A stretch of DNA of 64,000 nt, taken from Psychromonas sp. L1A2 (GTDB taxonomy: Bacteria > Pseudomonadota > Gammaproteobacteria > Enterobacterales > Psychromonadaceae). This document shows, one piece after another, positions 1-8,320 of the stretch. Position 1 is the stretch's first letter. Each line of letters starts with the position of its first letter. Below the pieces are notes generated by a model that had not been told where the DNA came from, did no database searches, and saw nothing but the letters and a program-made list of their open reading frames with translations. A program made the translations under genes and the position numbers. The stretch lies in NCBI RefSeq assembly GCF_009828855.1, contig NZ_WUAG01000001.1, positions 2,232,001 through 2,296,000 on the forward strand, given 5' to 3'.

Positions 1-150
1 CAAAGGTGGAACAATAAACATAACACCTATCAAGTATTGCGATTCACCTTCAACCAAACTGTCCAACATTCTCGGCATAAATAAAGGCATACCTAATGCA
101 GTAAAAGCGGTTAAAAAATGACAAAATAAAACAATATAAACAATGCGCAT
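1..150 (-). CDS. MFS transporter, N-terminal fragment (runs off the window)
   Basis: An open frame starts at an ATG (148-150, minus strand) and stays open to the window edge, giving 50 residues that begin MRIVYIVLFCHFLTAFTALG. A hydrophobic first helix followed by a short polar loop and a second hydrophobic stretch (YLIGVMFIVPPL) is typical of the start of a major facilitator superfamily carrier. It is divergent from the FecB-like gene, and the shared upstream region carries a Fur-type site, so a role in siderophore export or import is a reasonable inference. The family call rests on only 50 residues. Confidence 0.55.
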   Translation of the reverse strand, partial: MRIVYIVLFCHFLTAFTALGMPLFMPRMLDSLVEGESQYLIGVMFIVPPL

Positions 151-195
151 GGCGTACTCTAAATTAAAAATAAGGTGATCTTTTGGTTATTGATA

Positions 196-280
196 TATAC
201 CCGTTACCATTCAAAGTGCAAAATCCAGAAAGCGGCGAAGTCAACAGGTGCTAGGTCGAAAGAGAAAGATCTAACGAATA
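196..280. repeat. MITE-like repeat family B, partial copy
   Basis: The sequence TATACCCGTTACCATTCAA at 196-214 is the same end sequence found at 22331 and 42573. The following bases to about 280 (including GATCTAACG near 269) match the inner part of the 42573-42837 copy read in reverse. Only one end is present here, so this is a truncated copy. It lies in the divergent promoter region of the MFS and FecB-like genes. Confidence 0.6.
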
Positions 281-363
281 TTGTATTTAAATAATGTGAA
301 AATTCGTAGATTAATAAATACAAACAACCTGCATACCCCATAAAATCTAATGACATCATACCC

Positions 364-382
364 GATAACAGTTATCATTTTC
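364..382 (+). promoter_or_regulatory. Fur box upstream of the FecB-like gene
   Basis: GATAACAGTTATCATTTTC matches the 19-bp Fur consensus GATAATGATAATCATTATC at 14 of 19 positions. It ends 13 bases before the first start codon of the FecB-like gene. Binding of Fe(II)-Fur here would block both divergent iron transport genes. Confidence 0.65.
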
Positions 383-395
383 ATCTTATTGTTAA

Positions 396-1298
396 ATGGA
401 TTTAAAGATGTTCTTTCGCTTACCTTCAATATTATTAGCCCTGCTACTCATTTTTTTTAGTTTTCAAGTTAACGCCGTCACTATTAAACACCAATCAGGC
501 ACACTAACACTTGAGAAAACTCCTAAGCGTATTGTTGTATTGGCTTTCTCGTTCGTCGATGCACTTGCTATTGCAGGCGTTTCTCCAGTTGGTATCGCCG
601 ATGATGGCGATAAAACACGGATCATTAAAAGTGTTCGAAACCTCATTAGTGATTGGAAATCAGTTGGATCTCGTTACCAACCTAGTTTAGAAGCAATTTC
701 AGCTCTTAAACCTGATTTAATCATTGCCGATAGTGGTCGCCATAGCTCTATATATAGTGGTTTATCACTTATAGCACCAACATTGATGCTTAAAAGTAGA
801 GGTATAACTTACCGTGAGAATTTAATAGAAGTACAAAAAATTGCAGCTGCCATTGATAAAACTGAAGTCGTAAATTTACGATTGAAACAACACTACCAAC
901 TAATGTCTGATTTTAAAGATCAACTTAATACAGAAGAAACATATCAGTTTGCCATTATCAGCGACAAAGGAATGTGGATGCATAGTCAATATGCTTATGC
1001 AGGCAGTGTTATTAAAGCATTAGGATTAAGCAGTTCGTTAATAAACAATTCCAAAAAAGCTTACTTACAAACAAGCTTTGAGCAATTTTTGAAAACAAAC
1101 CCAGATTGGTTATTTGTAGGGAAATATACTGAAACAACCGTTATCGATAAATGGAAAAAAAATCCACTTTGGAAGTTATTAGCTGTCGCAAAATCAGGCC
1201 AGTTAATTACAACATCTCCCAATATATGGTCATTAAGCAGTGGTGTTTTAGCTGCTGAAGCAATTGCAAAAGAAATTACTGAGCTCAATAACAAATAA
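396..1298 (+). CDS. FecB-like periplasmic iron-siderophore binding protein
   Basis: This 300-residue protein has a cleavable signal peptide (about residues 1-27, cleavage after VNA) followed by a class III periplasmic binding fold. KRIVVLAFSFVDALAIAG and the later DLIIADSG segment are typical of the FecB/FhuD/BtuF family, which delivers ferric chelates to an ABC importer in the inner membrane. No permease or ATPase gene follows it. A Fur box overlaps the presumed promoter and a FecA-like outer-membrane receptor gene lies 0.8 kb downstream, so an iron-carboxylate siderophore is the likely substrate. Neither start has a strong ribosome binding site; ATG 408 (residue 5) is equally possible. The MFS/FecB/FecA set recalls carboxylate siderophore loci such as vibrioferrin, but the ligand cannot be read from sequence. 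Confidence 0.85.
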   Translation: MDLKMFFRLPSILLALLLIFFSFQVNAVTIKHQSGTLTLEKTPKRIVVLAFSFVDALAIAGVSPVGIADDGDKTRIIKSVRNLISDWKSVGSRYQPSLEAISALKPDLIIADSGRHSSIYSGLSLIAPTLMLKSRGITYRENLIEVQKIAAAIDKTEVVNLRLKQHYQLMSDFKDQLNTEETYQFAIISDKGMWMHSQYAYAGSVIKALGLSSSLINNSKKAYLQTSFEQFLKTNPDWLFVGKYTETTVIDKWKKNPLWKLLAVAKSGQLITTSPNIWSLSSGVLAAEAIAKEITELNNK

Positions 1299-1350
1299 TA
1301 CTTAGGTATTTAGGTCGATTTAAGCACGGTGTAACTACATTATGATTTCA

Positions 1351-1377
1351 GCAATGAAAAATCTTAACTTTCATTGC
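1351..1377 (+). terminator. Possible terminator hairpin after the FecB-like gene
   Basis: GCAATGAAA (1351-1359) can pair with TTTCATTGC (1369-1377) around a 9-base loop, 53 bases after the stop codon. There is no clean run of T after the stem, so intrinsic termination is only a possibility. Confidence 0.3.
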
Positions 1378-1785
1378 AAGCCAATAATTTTTAGACAATG
1401 TAAAGCTGCTACTCCTGAAACGAGATATCTATCTAATTGTCCCTAATGGCTGAGATAAATCTGCTTTATTAAAAGCCATCTCGCTCTGTATTAACAAGCA
1501 CACCAAGAAAGTAGCTTTGAATAATTAACATTTGATCAAATTAATTAATAAAAAAAGTAAAAGCCTACATATTTTCCCCCAACCTCCTATTACTGCTGAT
1601 GGTATTAAATTATTAAAAAAGAGGAAAGTAAATTATTAAAATGATATCAATAGCTTAAACCATTTCACAGTCAACTTTAAAAAATGTTTTTGGTTTAAAG
1701 GCAATTATTATGAATGAGCCGATCATCAATAAACCCACCTTCATCTATTTACAAAACAATAGTTAATAAACCTTGCGAAATAAAT

Positions 1786-1804
1786 GAAATTGATTATCAT
1801 TAGC
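1786..1804 (+). promoter_or_regulatory. Fur box upstream of the FecA-like receptor gene
   Basis: GAAATTGATTATCATTAGC resembles the Fur consensus, with a near-perfect right half (GATTATCATTA). It lies about 310 bases before the receptor gene and is the only Fur-like site seen there. This supports iron-repressed expression of the receptor. Confidence 0.55.
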
Positions 1805-2117
1805 TTTTAGTTAATGCAGATATTATTTATCACTAAAACACTGGTTGTTCGTAAATCTATCCTCAAATTCATGAACATATTAATAGATAAACAAAGGTTT
1901 TAACTTATGCCGTTTTCCATTAATTATTGATGTATAACGAGTAAAATTAATCATAATTTAAATGCAACCACATAAATTTATTTGTTGTTAATTTTAATGC
2001 TCAAACGACTCAAAAACATGCTGAAGACGGCGCGATTACCCCAATAGACAAGACCTAAAAACTATTATTTAAAGTGTTTAAAAACAGCCTAAATAACTCA
2101 CTATAAGGAAATAAAGA

Positions 2118-4208
2118 ATGAAAGGTAAAATAGCTCATTTCAAAATGACAACGCTCTCAATTGCTATTACTACAGGACTTATATCAAGCTATGTACAAGC
2201 AGATGAAGCAGATCAAATTGAGCCAATTGTTGTTACGGCGAGTGTTTTAGGTAATTCAGAAGTTGAAGATATTAAATTATTTACAGGTAGTCGTAGTATT
2301 TTAACATCAAAAGAGTTGGAAAAAACAGGTGCTCGATCTATTGACACAGCACTTCAACAAATACCAGGAGTAAAGATCTTAGATGAAACAGGTACAGGTG
2401 TTCTACCTAATGTATCTATACGTGGTGTAACATCAAGCCGCAGTGGCCATGCTCAATTCTTATTAGACGGCATTCCTCTAAGTCTCGCTCCGTACAGTCA
2501 TAATGGGCAATCTTTATTTCCTGCAACTTTAGAAATGATTGATCGTATTGATGTTGTACGTGGTGGTTCAGCAGTGCAATACGGGCCTAATAATGTAAGT
2601 GGTGTTATTAATCTTATTTCTAAACCTATCCCAGAAGTATGGACAACAAGTTTAAATGAAAAGATAACTTTTTTCGGTAACAAAAAAGTACTTTATGATA
2701 CTTCTTTTAGCACGGGTGGCTCAGTTAATGAATATTTTGATATTCGTTTTAGTGGCAATATTTTAAGCGGAGAATCATTTAGAGATCACTCTGATACAGA
2801 TGTGCAGAATTGGATGTTACAAACAAATTGGAAAATTAGTGATGACAAATCATTAGCAACAACTCTTCAATATTATGAGGCAGATACAGAATTACCTGGA
2901 GCCTTAAATCCAGCAGCCTATAAAGAAGATAGAATTCAATCATTACGTACTAATGATGCATTTGATGCTAACACTATACGTTTATCAACAACTTACAACC
3001 AAATATTAGGTGATATTGGTATTGCTGATTATGCTGAATTTGATCTGATCACTTTTGCTAATAAAAGTGACCGAGAATTTTCATTTGAAAATGACGCCAA
3101 TACATTAACCCCTCCAACACTATTCCATACAGCCCCACGAGAGTTTGAGATTTTTGGAATTGAACCTAGAGCAACAGCCTTTATTGATGGGGAGATAACA
3201 CAAGATTGGATAGTTGGGACTCGTTATGTACATGAAGATATTGATCAAAGTCTTAATAGATTTTTTTATGATGGTGTGACTGAACCAAGACTAATACGTA
3301 ATAGAAAAGTAACCACTAATGCAATGGCTTATTACGTAAGTAATAAAATTGGATTTTTTGATGACCGTTTTGTAGTAACCCCAGGCGTAAGATACGAAGA
3401 TGTTAATTTGTCTTATAATGAAGTTGTCTCCGGCGCACAACAAAAACAGCACATTAAAGAAGTGTTACCTAGTTTAACACTAGGCTATACCTTATCTGAG
3501 CAATGGTTTGCTTTTGCAAATGTGCAAAAGTCATTACGTACACCACAAGTATCCCATTTAACAAGCACAACACAAATTGACTCAATAGACCCTGAAATTT
3601 CATGGAACTATGAAGTAGGGACTCGTTTTACACCAACGCATAATAGTAGTATCAATGTAACCTTATATCGAATTGATAACAAAGATAAAATAGAGTCGAA
3701 CAGTACAGGTACACAATTTGAAAACATTGGTAAAACTCGTAGTCAAGGGGTTGAAATTGAAGGACAGTTTTCACCAGAAAATTTACCAGAATTAACCTTA
3801 CGAGCTTCATACAATTATCTTGATACAGAACAACTTGAAGGGGATAACAAAGGTAATGAACTTCAAGATGCTTCAAAACATCAACTCTCTGCAAGTGCAT
3901 TTTACAACTATAACGATATTGATTTAGGTTTAAGTGCTTACTATTATAGTAAAGCATTTTCTGACTCAGCAAATACTGTTGAGGAAGATGAAACGGGTGA
4001 AGTCGGTGAATTACCAGCTTATACTGTCGTTAATTTAACAGCGGCAACTGAATTATATAAGAAAGGGACACAAAGCTTAACAGCGAGCGTCGCTTTAAAT
4101 AATGCATTCGATAACGACTATTACTTTAGAGGATTGGATGTTTCTGCCATTGGACGGATACCAGCACCAGGACGCTCTGTATCTTTAAATCTTGGTTATA
4201 AATTCTAA
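2118..4208 (+). CDS. TonB-dependent ferric-siderophore outer-membrane receptor, FecA-like
   Basis: The 696-residue protein has a signal peptide of about 28 residues (cleavage after VQA). A TonB-box-like IEPIVVTAS segment follows, then a plug domain and a 22-strand barrel ending in the expected terminal aromatic residue (LGYKF). The plug segments VSIRG, LLDGIPLSLAPY and IDVVRGGSAVQYGP closely follow E. coli FecA. The family moves ferric chelates such as dicitrate across the outer membrane using TonB-ExbBD energy. There is no N-terminal signalling extension, and no fecI/fecR pair nearby, so Fur is the likely regulator. AAGGA sits 9 bases before the ATG. A strong terminator follows. The substrate is inferred only to be a carboxylate or citrate-type siderophore. 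Confidence 0.9.
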   Translation: MKGKIAHFKMTTLSIAITTGLISSYVQADEADQIEPIVVTASVLGNSEVEDIKLFTGSRSILTSKELEKTGARSIDTALQQIPGVKILDETGTGVLPNVSIRGVTSSRSGHAQFLLDGIPLSLAPYSHNGQSLFPATLEMIDRIDVVRGGSAVQYGPNNVSGVINLISKPIPEVWTTSLNEKITFFGNKKVLYDTSFSTGGSVNEYFDIRFSGNILSGESFRDHSDTDVQNWMLQTNWKISDDKSLATTLQYYEADTELPGALNPAAYKEDRIQSLRTNDAFDANTIRLSTTYNQILGDIGIADYAEFDLITFANKSDREFSFENDANTLTPPTLFHTAPREFEIFGIEPRATAFIDGEITQDWIVGTRYVHEDIDQSLNRFFYDGVTEPRLIRNRKVTTNAMAYYVSNKIGFFDDRFVVTPGVRYEDVNLSYNEVVSGAQQKQHIKEVLPSLTLGYTLSEQWFAFANVQKSLRTPQVSHLTSTTQIDSIDPEISWNYEVGTRFTPTHNSSINVTLYRIDNKDKIESNSTGTQFENIGKTRSQGVEIEGQFSPENLPELTLRASYNYLDTEQLEGDNKGNELQDASKHQLSASAFYNYNDIDLGLSAYYYSKAFSDSANTVEEDETGEVGELPAYTVVNLTAATELYKKGTQSLTASVALNNAFDNDYYFRGLDVSAIGRIPAPGRSVSLNLGYKF

Positions 4209-4260
4209 GTCTGGTTAATCAGATTTATTATTTAACTGTAAATTTTATTTAAAACCCAAA

Positions 4261-4298
4261 AATGGAATCAATAAGTAAATTTATTGATTCCATTTTTT
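4261..4298 (+). terminator. Rho-independent terminator of the FecA-like gene
   Basis: AATGGAATCAATAA (4261-4274) pairs perfectly with TTATTGATTCCATT (4281-4294) around a 6-base loop and is followed directly by a T run. Confidence 0.85.
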
Positions 4299-4348
4299 AT
4301 TGATAAGCTAAAAATCAGATTACTCGATCAATAACTTCTGTTTAACTT

Positions 4349-4509
4349 ATACCAATGGAATTAAATAAGTGATCAGAGGTTGCGCAGGAAAAATTAACAC
4401 TAATAAGGCGTGAGTTGTAGGAGATAGTTGTTCTCACTTCAAAACTCACAACGCAGTTAGGGGGGATTTTAACCAGCAAGAATGATCACCTTATTAATTC
4501 TTTTGGTAT
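4349..4509. repeat. MITE-like repeat family A, copy 1 (161 bp)
   Basis: The ends ATACCAATGGAATTAAATAA (from 4349) and TTATTAATTCTTTTGGTAT (ending 4509) are imperfect inverted repeats of about 27 bp that also share TGATCA at their inner edge. There is no coding capacity. The inner part has GCGCAGGAAAAA and AAGGCGTGAGTT blocks that align with copy 2 at 4573. Confidence 0.75.
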
Positions 4510-4572
4510 TAGTTAAGTTACATTAAGTAAATTTGATTTTAAGCTACCTACTTACCTTTATTTTATAAGGTT

Positions 4573-4734
4573 ATACCGATTACATTAAATATGTTATCTA
4601 AATTTTGCGCTGGAAAAACAGTTCAATTCAAGGCGTAAATTGATGTAAATGGCTGTTCCCTTTACGAAATTTATAACGAGGAAGTGGGCTTTTTTAACAA
4701 GTAAAATAGATAAGCTATTTATTGTGATTGGTAT
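4573..4734. repeat. MITE-like repeat family A, copy 2 (162 bp)
   Basis: The ends ATACCGATTACATTAAATA and TATTTATTGTGATTGGTAT are inverted repeats of about 28 bp with TTATCTA / TAGATAA inner edges. Inner blocks GCGCTGGAAAAA and AAGGCGTAAATT match copy 1 in the same order, so the two are divergent members of one family lying 63 bp apart. The right end reaches the first base of the acyl-CoA synthetase stop codon region (4734). Confidence 0.75.
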
Positions 4735-6458
4735 TACATATGCATATAACGTTTAATTTTCTTCGTTGGTGTCTTGATAAAAGGTTCTGTTTGTTCAACC
4801 ACTGAGTTCAACTTAGAAAATGAAGATAAAAGTCCATTTGATTCATTTTTAATATCTTCTAACAGCACAAGGATCTCTTTGTGTAAGTCTGAATCAGTTT
4901 CAGTTTTAAGGTTATGTTGTTCATCAAACAAGTCATAATCGATGTAAATTTTAGCAACGAGTTTTTTATCTAACTCATAGACCATTGAGTCAATCACTAA
5001 CGAGTGGCGATTAATAACATTTTCAATGGATTCTGGATAAATATTTTCACCACTTGAACTGATAATGACATTCTTAGTACGACCACTAATCGTTAAAATA
5101 CCCATTTCATCTGCGTAGCCTAAATCGCCAGTATTAAACCAACCATCTTCATCTAACACTTCTTTGGTACGTTCTTCTTCTTTGTAATAACCCAACATGA
5201 CATTAGGGCCACGAACGTGTAACTCACCTTCTTTATCTTCTTCATTTTGTTTAAGAAAGCGGTATTCGATATCTGGTACAAATATACCCGTCGTACCTAA
5301 ACGAGTATTTCCGGGTACAGCACCTGCAATAATAGGCGCGGTTTCAGTCAACCCGTAACCAATCGCATAAGGAAAGTTAGCTTCTAATAAGAATTGTTCT
5401 ACGTAACTGGATAATTTAGCACCGCCAATGCCAAAGAATTTCATTTCACCACCAAAGCTTTGCATTAACTTTTGACCTGCTATTTTATTCAGTTTTTTAC
5501 GCACAAAACCGACATTGTTATATAAATACTTAGTCAGTTTATTTTTATTAAATTCAACTAATATTTTGTTTTTGTAAATTTTCTCAATAACCAGTGGCAC
5601 GCTTAACATACACGTTGGTTTAACGGTTTGCATTGCTGCTAAGATGATTTTTGGTGAAGGTACACGATTAATATAATGGATAGAACCACCATTTGAAAAA
5701 GGGACTAAGAAACCAACCGAACATTCAAAAGTATGCGCTAAAGGCAATATAGACAGGAAACGATCTTTTTCGTGTATGTCTGTTAGCGTGTTAGCTTGGT
5801 AAAGTTGAGACATTAAGTTGTAATGGCTTAACATAACCCCTTTCGATTGTCCTGTTGTCCCTGACGTATAAATAATCACCGCAAGATCGTTTGGATTGAT
5901 TGTTAGCGTATTATCTATCTCACTCATTTTTAGTAGTTTCTTTTGTTTTGCAAACTTTATTGCTTTGTCTTTCATTTGCGCAATCGTTTGCACACCTTTA
6001 ACAAAAAACTCTGAATGCTTAGGTGTTTTATCTTCAATCAAATCAAAAGTTTCTAATGAGAAAACATAAGATAAACTTGAACTAAAATCATCTTCGTTTA
6101 ATTTAGCGCTTAACTTATGGGAAACAAAAATAGCTTTTACTTCAGAATGTTTAATAATGTGATGAATTTCATTAGTGTGGAAGTCCGGTAAAATAGGTAC
6201 GGCGATCGCGCCCATTGCAGTTATCGCTAAATAAACGATTCCCCAATGTGGCATATTCTCACTGCATATCGCAATTTTATCACCTTGCTTTAATCCTAAA
6301 TCTTTAAACATTGCTTGCAGTTGAATAACTTTTTGTTGTGCTTCTTGATAAGTTAAACCATCTTCACCTACATTACATACAAACGCATTTGACGCGTACT
6401 TTTTAAATGTATGATCAGCTAAAGACATTAAGTTGTTGTGGGAAAGATTAAGCGACAT
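4734..6458 (-). CDS. AMP-binding long-chain fatty acid-CoA ligase family protein
   Basis: ANL-superfamily adenylating enzyme of 574 residues. It carries the phosphate-binding motif YTSGTTGQSKG (residues 197-207), GYGLTET in the substrate region, and the GWFNTGDLGY hinge before the C-terminal lid. Such enzymes make an acyl-AMP from a fatty acid and ATP, then the CoA thioester. It aligns in layout with FadD-like and long-chain synthetases of 550-600 residues. The start is set at 6458 because AAAGG lies 7 bases upstream; a longer frame to 6521 has no ribosome binding site. The gene stands alone, with repeats downstream and a divergent DUF2960 gene upstream. Chain-length specificity is unknown. 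Confidence 0.85.
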   Translation of the reverse strand: MSLNLSHNNLMSLADHTFKKYASNAFVCNVGEDGLTYQEAQQKVIQLQAMFKDLGLKQGDKIAICSENMPHWGIVYLAITAMGAIAVPILPDFHTNEIHHIIKHSEVKAIFVSHKLSAKLNEDDFSSSLSYVFSLETFDLIEDKTPKHSEFFVKGVQTIAQMKDKAIKFAKQKKLLKMSEIDNTLTINPNDLAVIIYTSGTTGQSKGVMLSHYNLMSQLYQANTLTDIHEKDRFLSILPLAHTFECSVGFLVPFSNGGSIHYINRVPSPKIILAAMQTVKPTCMLSVPLVIEKIYKNKILVEFNKNKLTKYLYNNVGFVRKKLNKIAGQKLMQSFGGEMKFFGIGGAKLSSYVEQFLLEANFPYAIGYGLTETAPIIAGAVPGNTRLGTTGIFVPDIEYRFLKQNEEDKEGELHVRGPNVMLGYYKEEERTKEVLDEDGWFNTGDLGYADEMGILTISGRTKNVIISSSGENIYPESIENVINRHSLVIDSMVYELDKKLVAKIYIDYDLFDEQHNLKTETDSDLHKEILVLLEDIKNESNGLLSSFSKLNSVVEQTEPFIKTPTKKIKRYMHM

Positions 6459-6816
6459 ATTAAAGCCTTTATATTTGAGTAAACGATTGATTCGTGAATA
6501 ATTACTAATATCAGGATTCAATAATTGATTGAGTAGTTTATGAACATTATATCAATAAGCTAATGTAAAACGACTAAAATGCGCAATGCAATGCTGATTA
6601 TCAGAGTCTTATAACATTTTCAGGGATTAAATTATCCAAAATGCCTAAAACAGTCACTTTAAGATAAATAGAATACTTTCAAGCTGCATATTAAATAATC
6701 ATTTTCACTATTTATTCCTTCATTATAGACATATCATTCACTAAATTTAAAAGGATGTTATAGCAACACTTAAAGCTGTGTTAAAATCCTTTTTTTTATT
6801 TATAGAGACAATTTTT
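6459..6816. other. Divergent intergenic region between the acyl-CoA ligase and DUF2960 genes
   Basis: This AT-rich stretch must hold promoters for both directions. The only distinct structure is the terminator-like hairpin at 6750-6796, annotated separately. No gene was seen. Confidence 0.4.
6750..6796 (+). promoter_or_regulatory. Terminator-like stem-loop in the 5' leader of the DUF2960 gene
   Basis: AAAAGGAT (6750-6757) pairs with ATCCTTTT (6786-6793), enclosing a second small hairpin (AACAC / GTGTT), and is followed by more T residues. It has the form of an intrinsic terminator but lies 20 bases before the likely start codon. It could be an attenuator of this gene or the 3' end of a small RNA encoded upstream. 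Confidence 0.5.
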
Positions 6817-7095
6817 ATGGCACGCCAAGTAACTTATTTTTATCAAGGCACTAAAAAAACCATCGCATTTTCATTCAGCCAACATTTTGATATTTTTGAA
6901 GCGGTAGCCGCTGCAGAAGGTGTTGATTTAAAATCATTTTGGGCGATGGAGAAGCAACTTGAAATGAGTTCACGTGGCCAAGGTATCATGAAAAACTACC
7001 GTGCAAATGAATTTGAACGCATGGGCTTTTCAGACATAAAATTTGTAAGAGACGAAACTAAAGACAAAGAAAATAAAGAGAAGAAAGAAAAATAA
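6817..7095 (+). CDS. DUF2960 domain protein
   Basis: A 92-residue cytoplasmic protein starting MARQVTYFYQGTKKTIAFS, matching the DUF2960 family of Vibrio, Shewanella and relatives, whose function is not known. The C-terminus is a highly charged Lys/Glu tail (DETKDKENKEKKEK). I placed the start at ATG 6817; the frame extends upstream to a GTG at 6778, but those extra residues would run through the leader hairpin. It is followed after 31 bases by a membrane protein gene on the same strand, probably cotranscribed. Confidence 0.75.
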   Translation: MARQVTYFYQGTKKTIAFSFSQHFDIFEAVAAAEGVDLKSFWAMEKQLEMSSRGQGIMKNYRANEFERMGFSDIKFVRDETKDKENKEKKEK

Positions 7096-7126
7096 ATTCA
7101 CTCAATATCATGGTGGATAGCGCTAT

Positions 7127-7864
7127 ATGAACGAGACTAATAACCAGAGTAACAATACAAACACTGAACACTTACGTGAGATGAACGAAATAGAGCACCT
7201 CTATTTAGCTCAAGTGTTAGGCACGTTACCAGCACCTAAAAAACGTTACCTTAAAGCAGCACTCAATACCGCTGTATTTTGGGTCTTTTCTTTGTTTGGT
7301 TTTTGTATTCTTTGGTTTATCAGTAGCTTAATATTAGCTACCTTTGCTTCTATTGATATTGGTGTTAGTAGTGATTATTCAACCGTTATATTTCCGATCG
7401 CTATTATTGTTGCTGGATTATTTGCTTTGAACTCAACGAGAAGATGGTTATCAACCTCTGAAAGTGGTTATACTTATATTAAGGCTGATTTGGCGGCACA
7501 AAAAATACAAACTGAACGCTATAAAGTAAAATCAGTTAAATGTTTTAAAGAATCAAAACACGGTGGCTTATTATATTTTTTATTATTAAAGCACCCTGTT
7601 TCTAAACAAAAAAGCATTAGAGTTATTTATGATTATGAAAGTCAGAATGACCAAGTTGACCCTACATTATTATTAACAATAAAAACTATTTTAACCATTT
7701 GTACTGCACCAAACTCAAAGATTGTTGTTGATAATGTATTTGAAGGAGATTCTGTCACTAAGATTGAATACCTTGATTTAACAGCTCCCCCTGAGCAATG
7801 GCCTAACCCAGATAGTTGGGAAGATATTGAATGGTCTTCATTACAGCAGGTTTATTCAAAGTAA
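7127..7864 (+). CDS. Uncharacterised two-helix membrane protein
   Basis: I do not recognise this 245-residue protein. A polar Asn/Thr-rich N-terminus (1-35) is followed by two hydrophobic helices (about 47-75 and 87-105, ending FALNSTRRW). A soluble domain of about 140 residues follows, ending in an acidic Trp-rich segment (PPEQWPNPDSWEDIEW). The two helices with an RR after the second suggest both termini face the cytoplasm. The neighbouring DUF2960 gene 31 bases upstream is likely in the same transcript. No catalytic motif was seen. Confidence 0.7.
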   Translation: MNETNNQSNNTNTEHLREMNEIEHLYLAQVLGTLPAPKKRYLKAALNTAVFWVFSLFGFCILWFISSLILATFASIDIGVSSDYSTVIFPIAIIVAGLFALNSTRRWLSTSESGYTYIKADLAAQKIQTERYKVKSVKCFKESKHGGLLYFLLLKHPVSKQKSIRVIYDYESQNDQVDPTLLLTIKTILTICTAPNSKIVVDNVFEGDSVTKIEYLDLTAPPEQWPNPDSWEDIEWSSLQQVYSK

Positions 7865-7868
7865 ACTT

Positions 7869-7935
7869 ATACCAATTACATTAATTAACTGCTCTATTTT
7901 ACTTGTTAAAATAACTTATTTAATATGATCGGTAT
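7869..7935. repeat. MITE-like repeat family A, internally deleted copy (67 bp)
   Basis: It starts ATACCAATTACATTAATTAA and ends TTAATATGATCGGTAT, an inverted pair like the family A ends. The inner TCTATTTTACTTGTTAAAA also occurs in variant form in the copy at 60589. The long middle part of the other copies is missing. It begins 5 bases after the stop of the membrane protein gene, so it may also act as its 3' hairpin. The rest of the gap to 8207 shows nothing recognisable. Confidence 0.65.
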
Positions 7936-8206
7936 TAGCTTCCCGTTACTAATACACTTCCCATAAAATGTTGACGTTTAACGGTATTAGCCACTCATTC
8001 ACATCACTTATTGTGCCTGCATTAGTGATTGCTTCTTTATGATTTGATGAGTTGCAATTGTCCGTTAATAAGTACAACTATTAATCCTATTTTTTAAAAG
8101 GTAAGGTTAAAGCTAACCACTAACAATAGGTATAACGAATGAGTAATAGTCGATATAAGTGGGTAAGTAATATTTAAGAAAGATTTATTAAAGAAAGGAT
8201 TAACAC

Positions 8207-8251
8207 TAAAAAAACCAATAAGAAGCTCTCCCTTTGAACTTTTTATTGGTT
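8207..8251 (-). terminator. Terminator of yhhQ
   Basis: Read on the minus strand, AACCAATAA (8243-8251) pairs with TTATTGGTT (8213-8221) and is followed by seven or more T residues. The loop is long (about 21 bases), with possible extra AAG/CTT pairing inside. Confidence 0.6.
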
Positions 8252-8320
8252 GATTAATTTTATAGTATTTTATAGTTTATAAAGTGTTTTTGATAAACCA
8301 TTACTTCTAAAGTATTGCTT

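Larger units (their letters stand above)
1299..2117. other. Long intergenic region between the FecB-like and FecA-like genes
   Basis: About 820 bases without a convincing gene. It holds a 9-bp hairpin just after the FecB-like gene (1351-1377) and a Fur box (1786-1804). A few ORFs under 35 codons are present, such as an 18-codon frame at 1710-1766, without support. The distance from the Fur box to the receptor start, about 310 bases, implies either a long leader or a second promoter. Confidence 0.5.

Noticed and set aside
1710-1766. 18-codon plus-strand frame starting MNEPIINKPT with a weak upstream AAAGG
   Set aside because: It is very short and lies upstream of the Fur box; nothing supports translation.
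1960-2059. 30-codon open stretch ending KHAEDGAITPIDKT that looks protein-like
   Set aside because: No start codon and no recognisable family; could be debris but cannot be supported.
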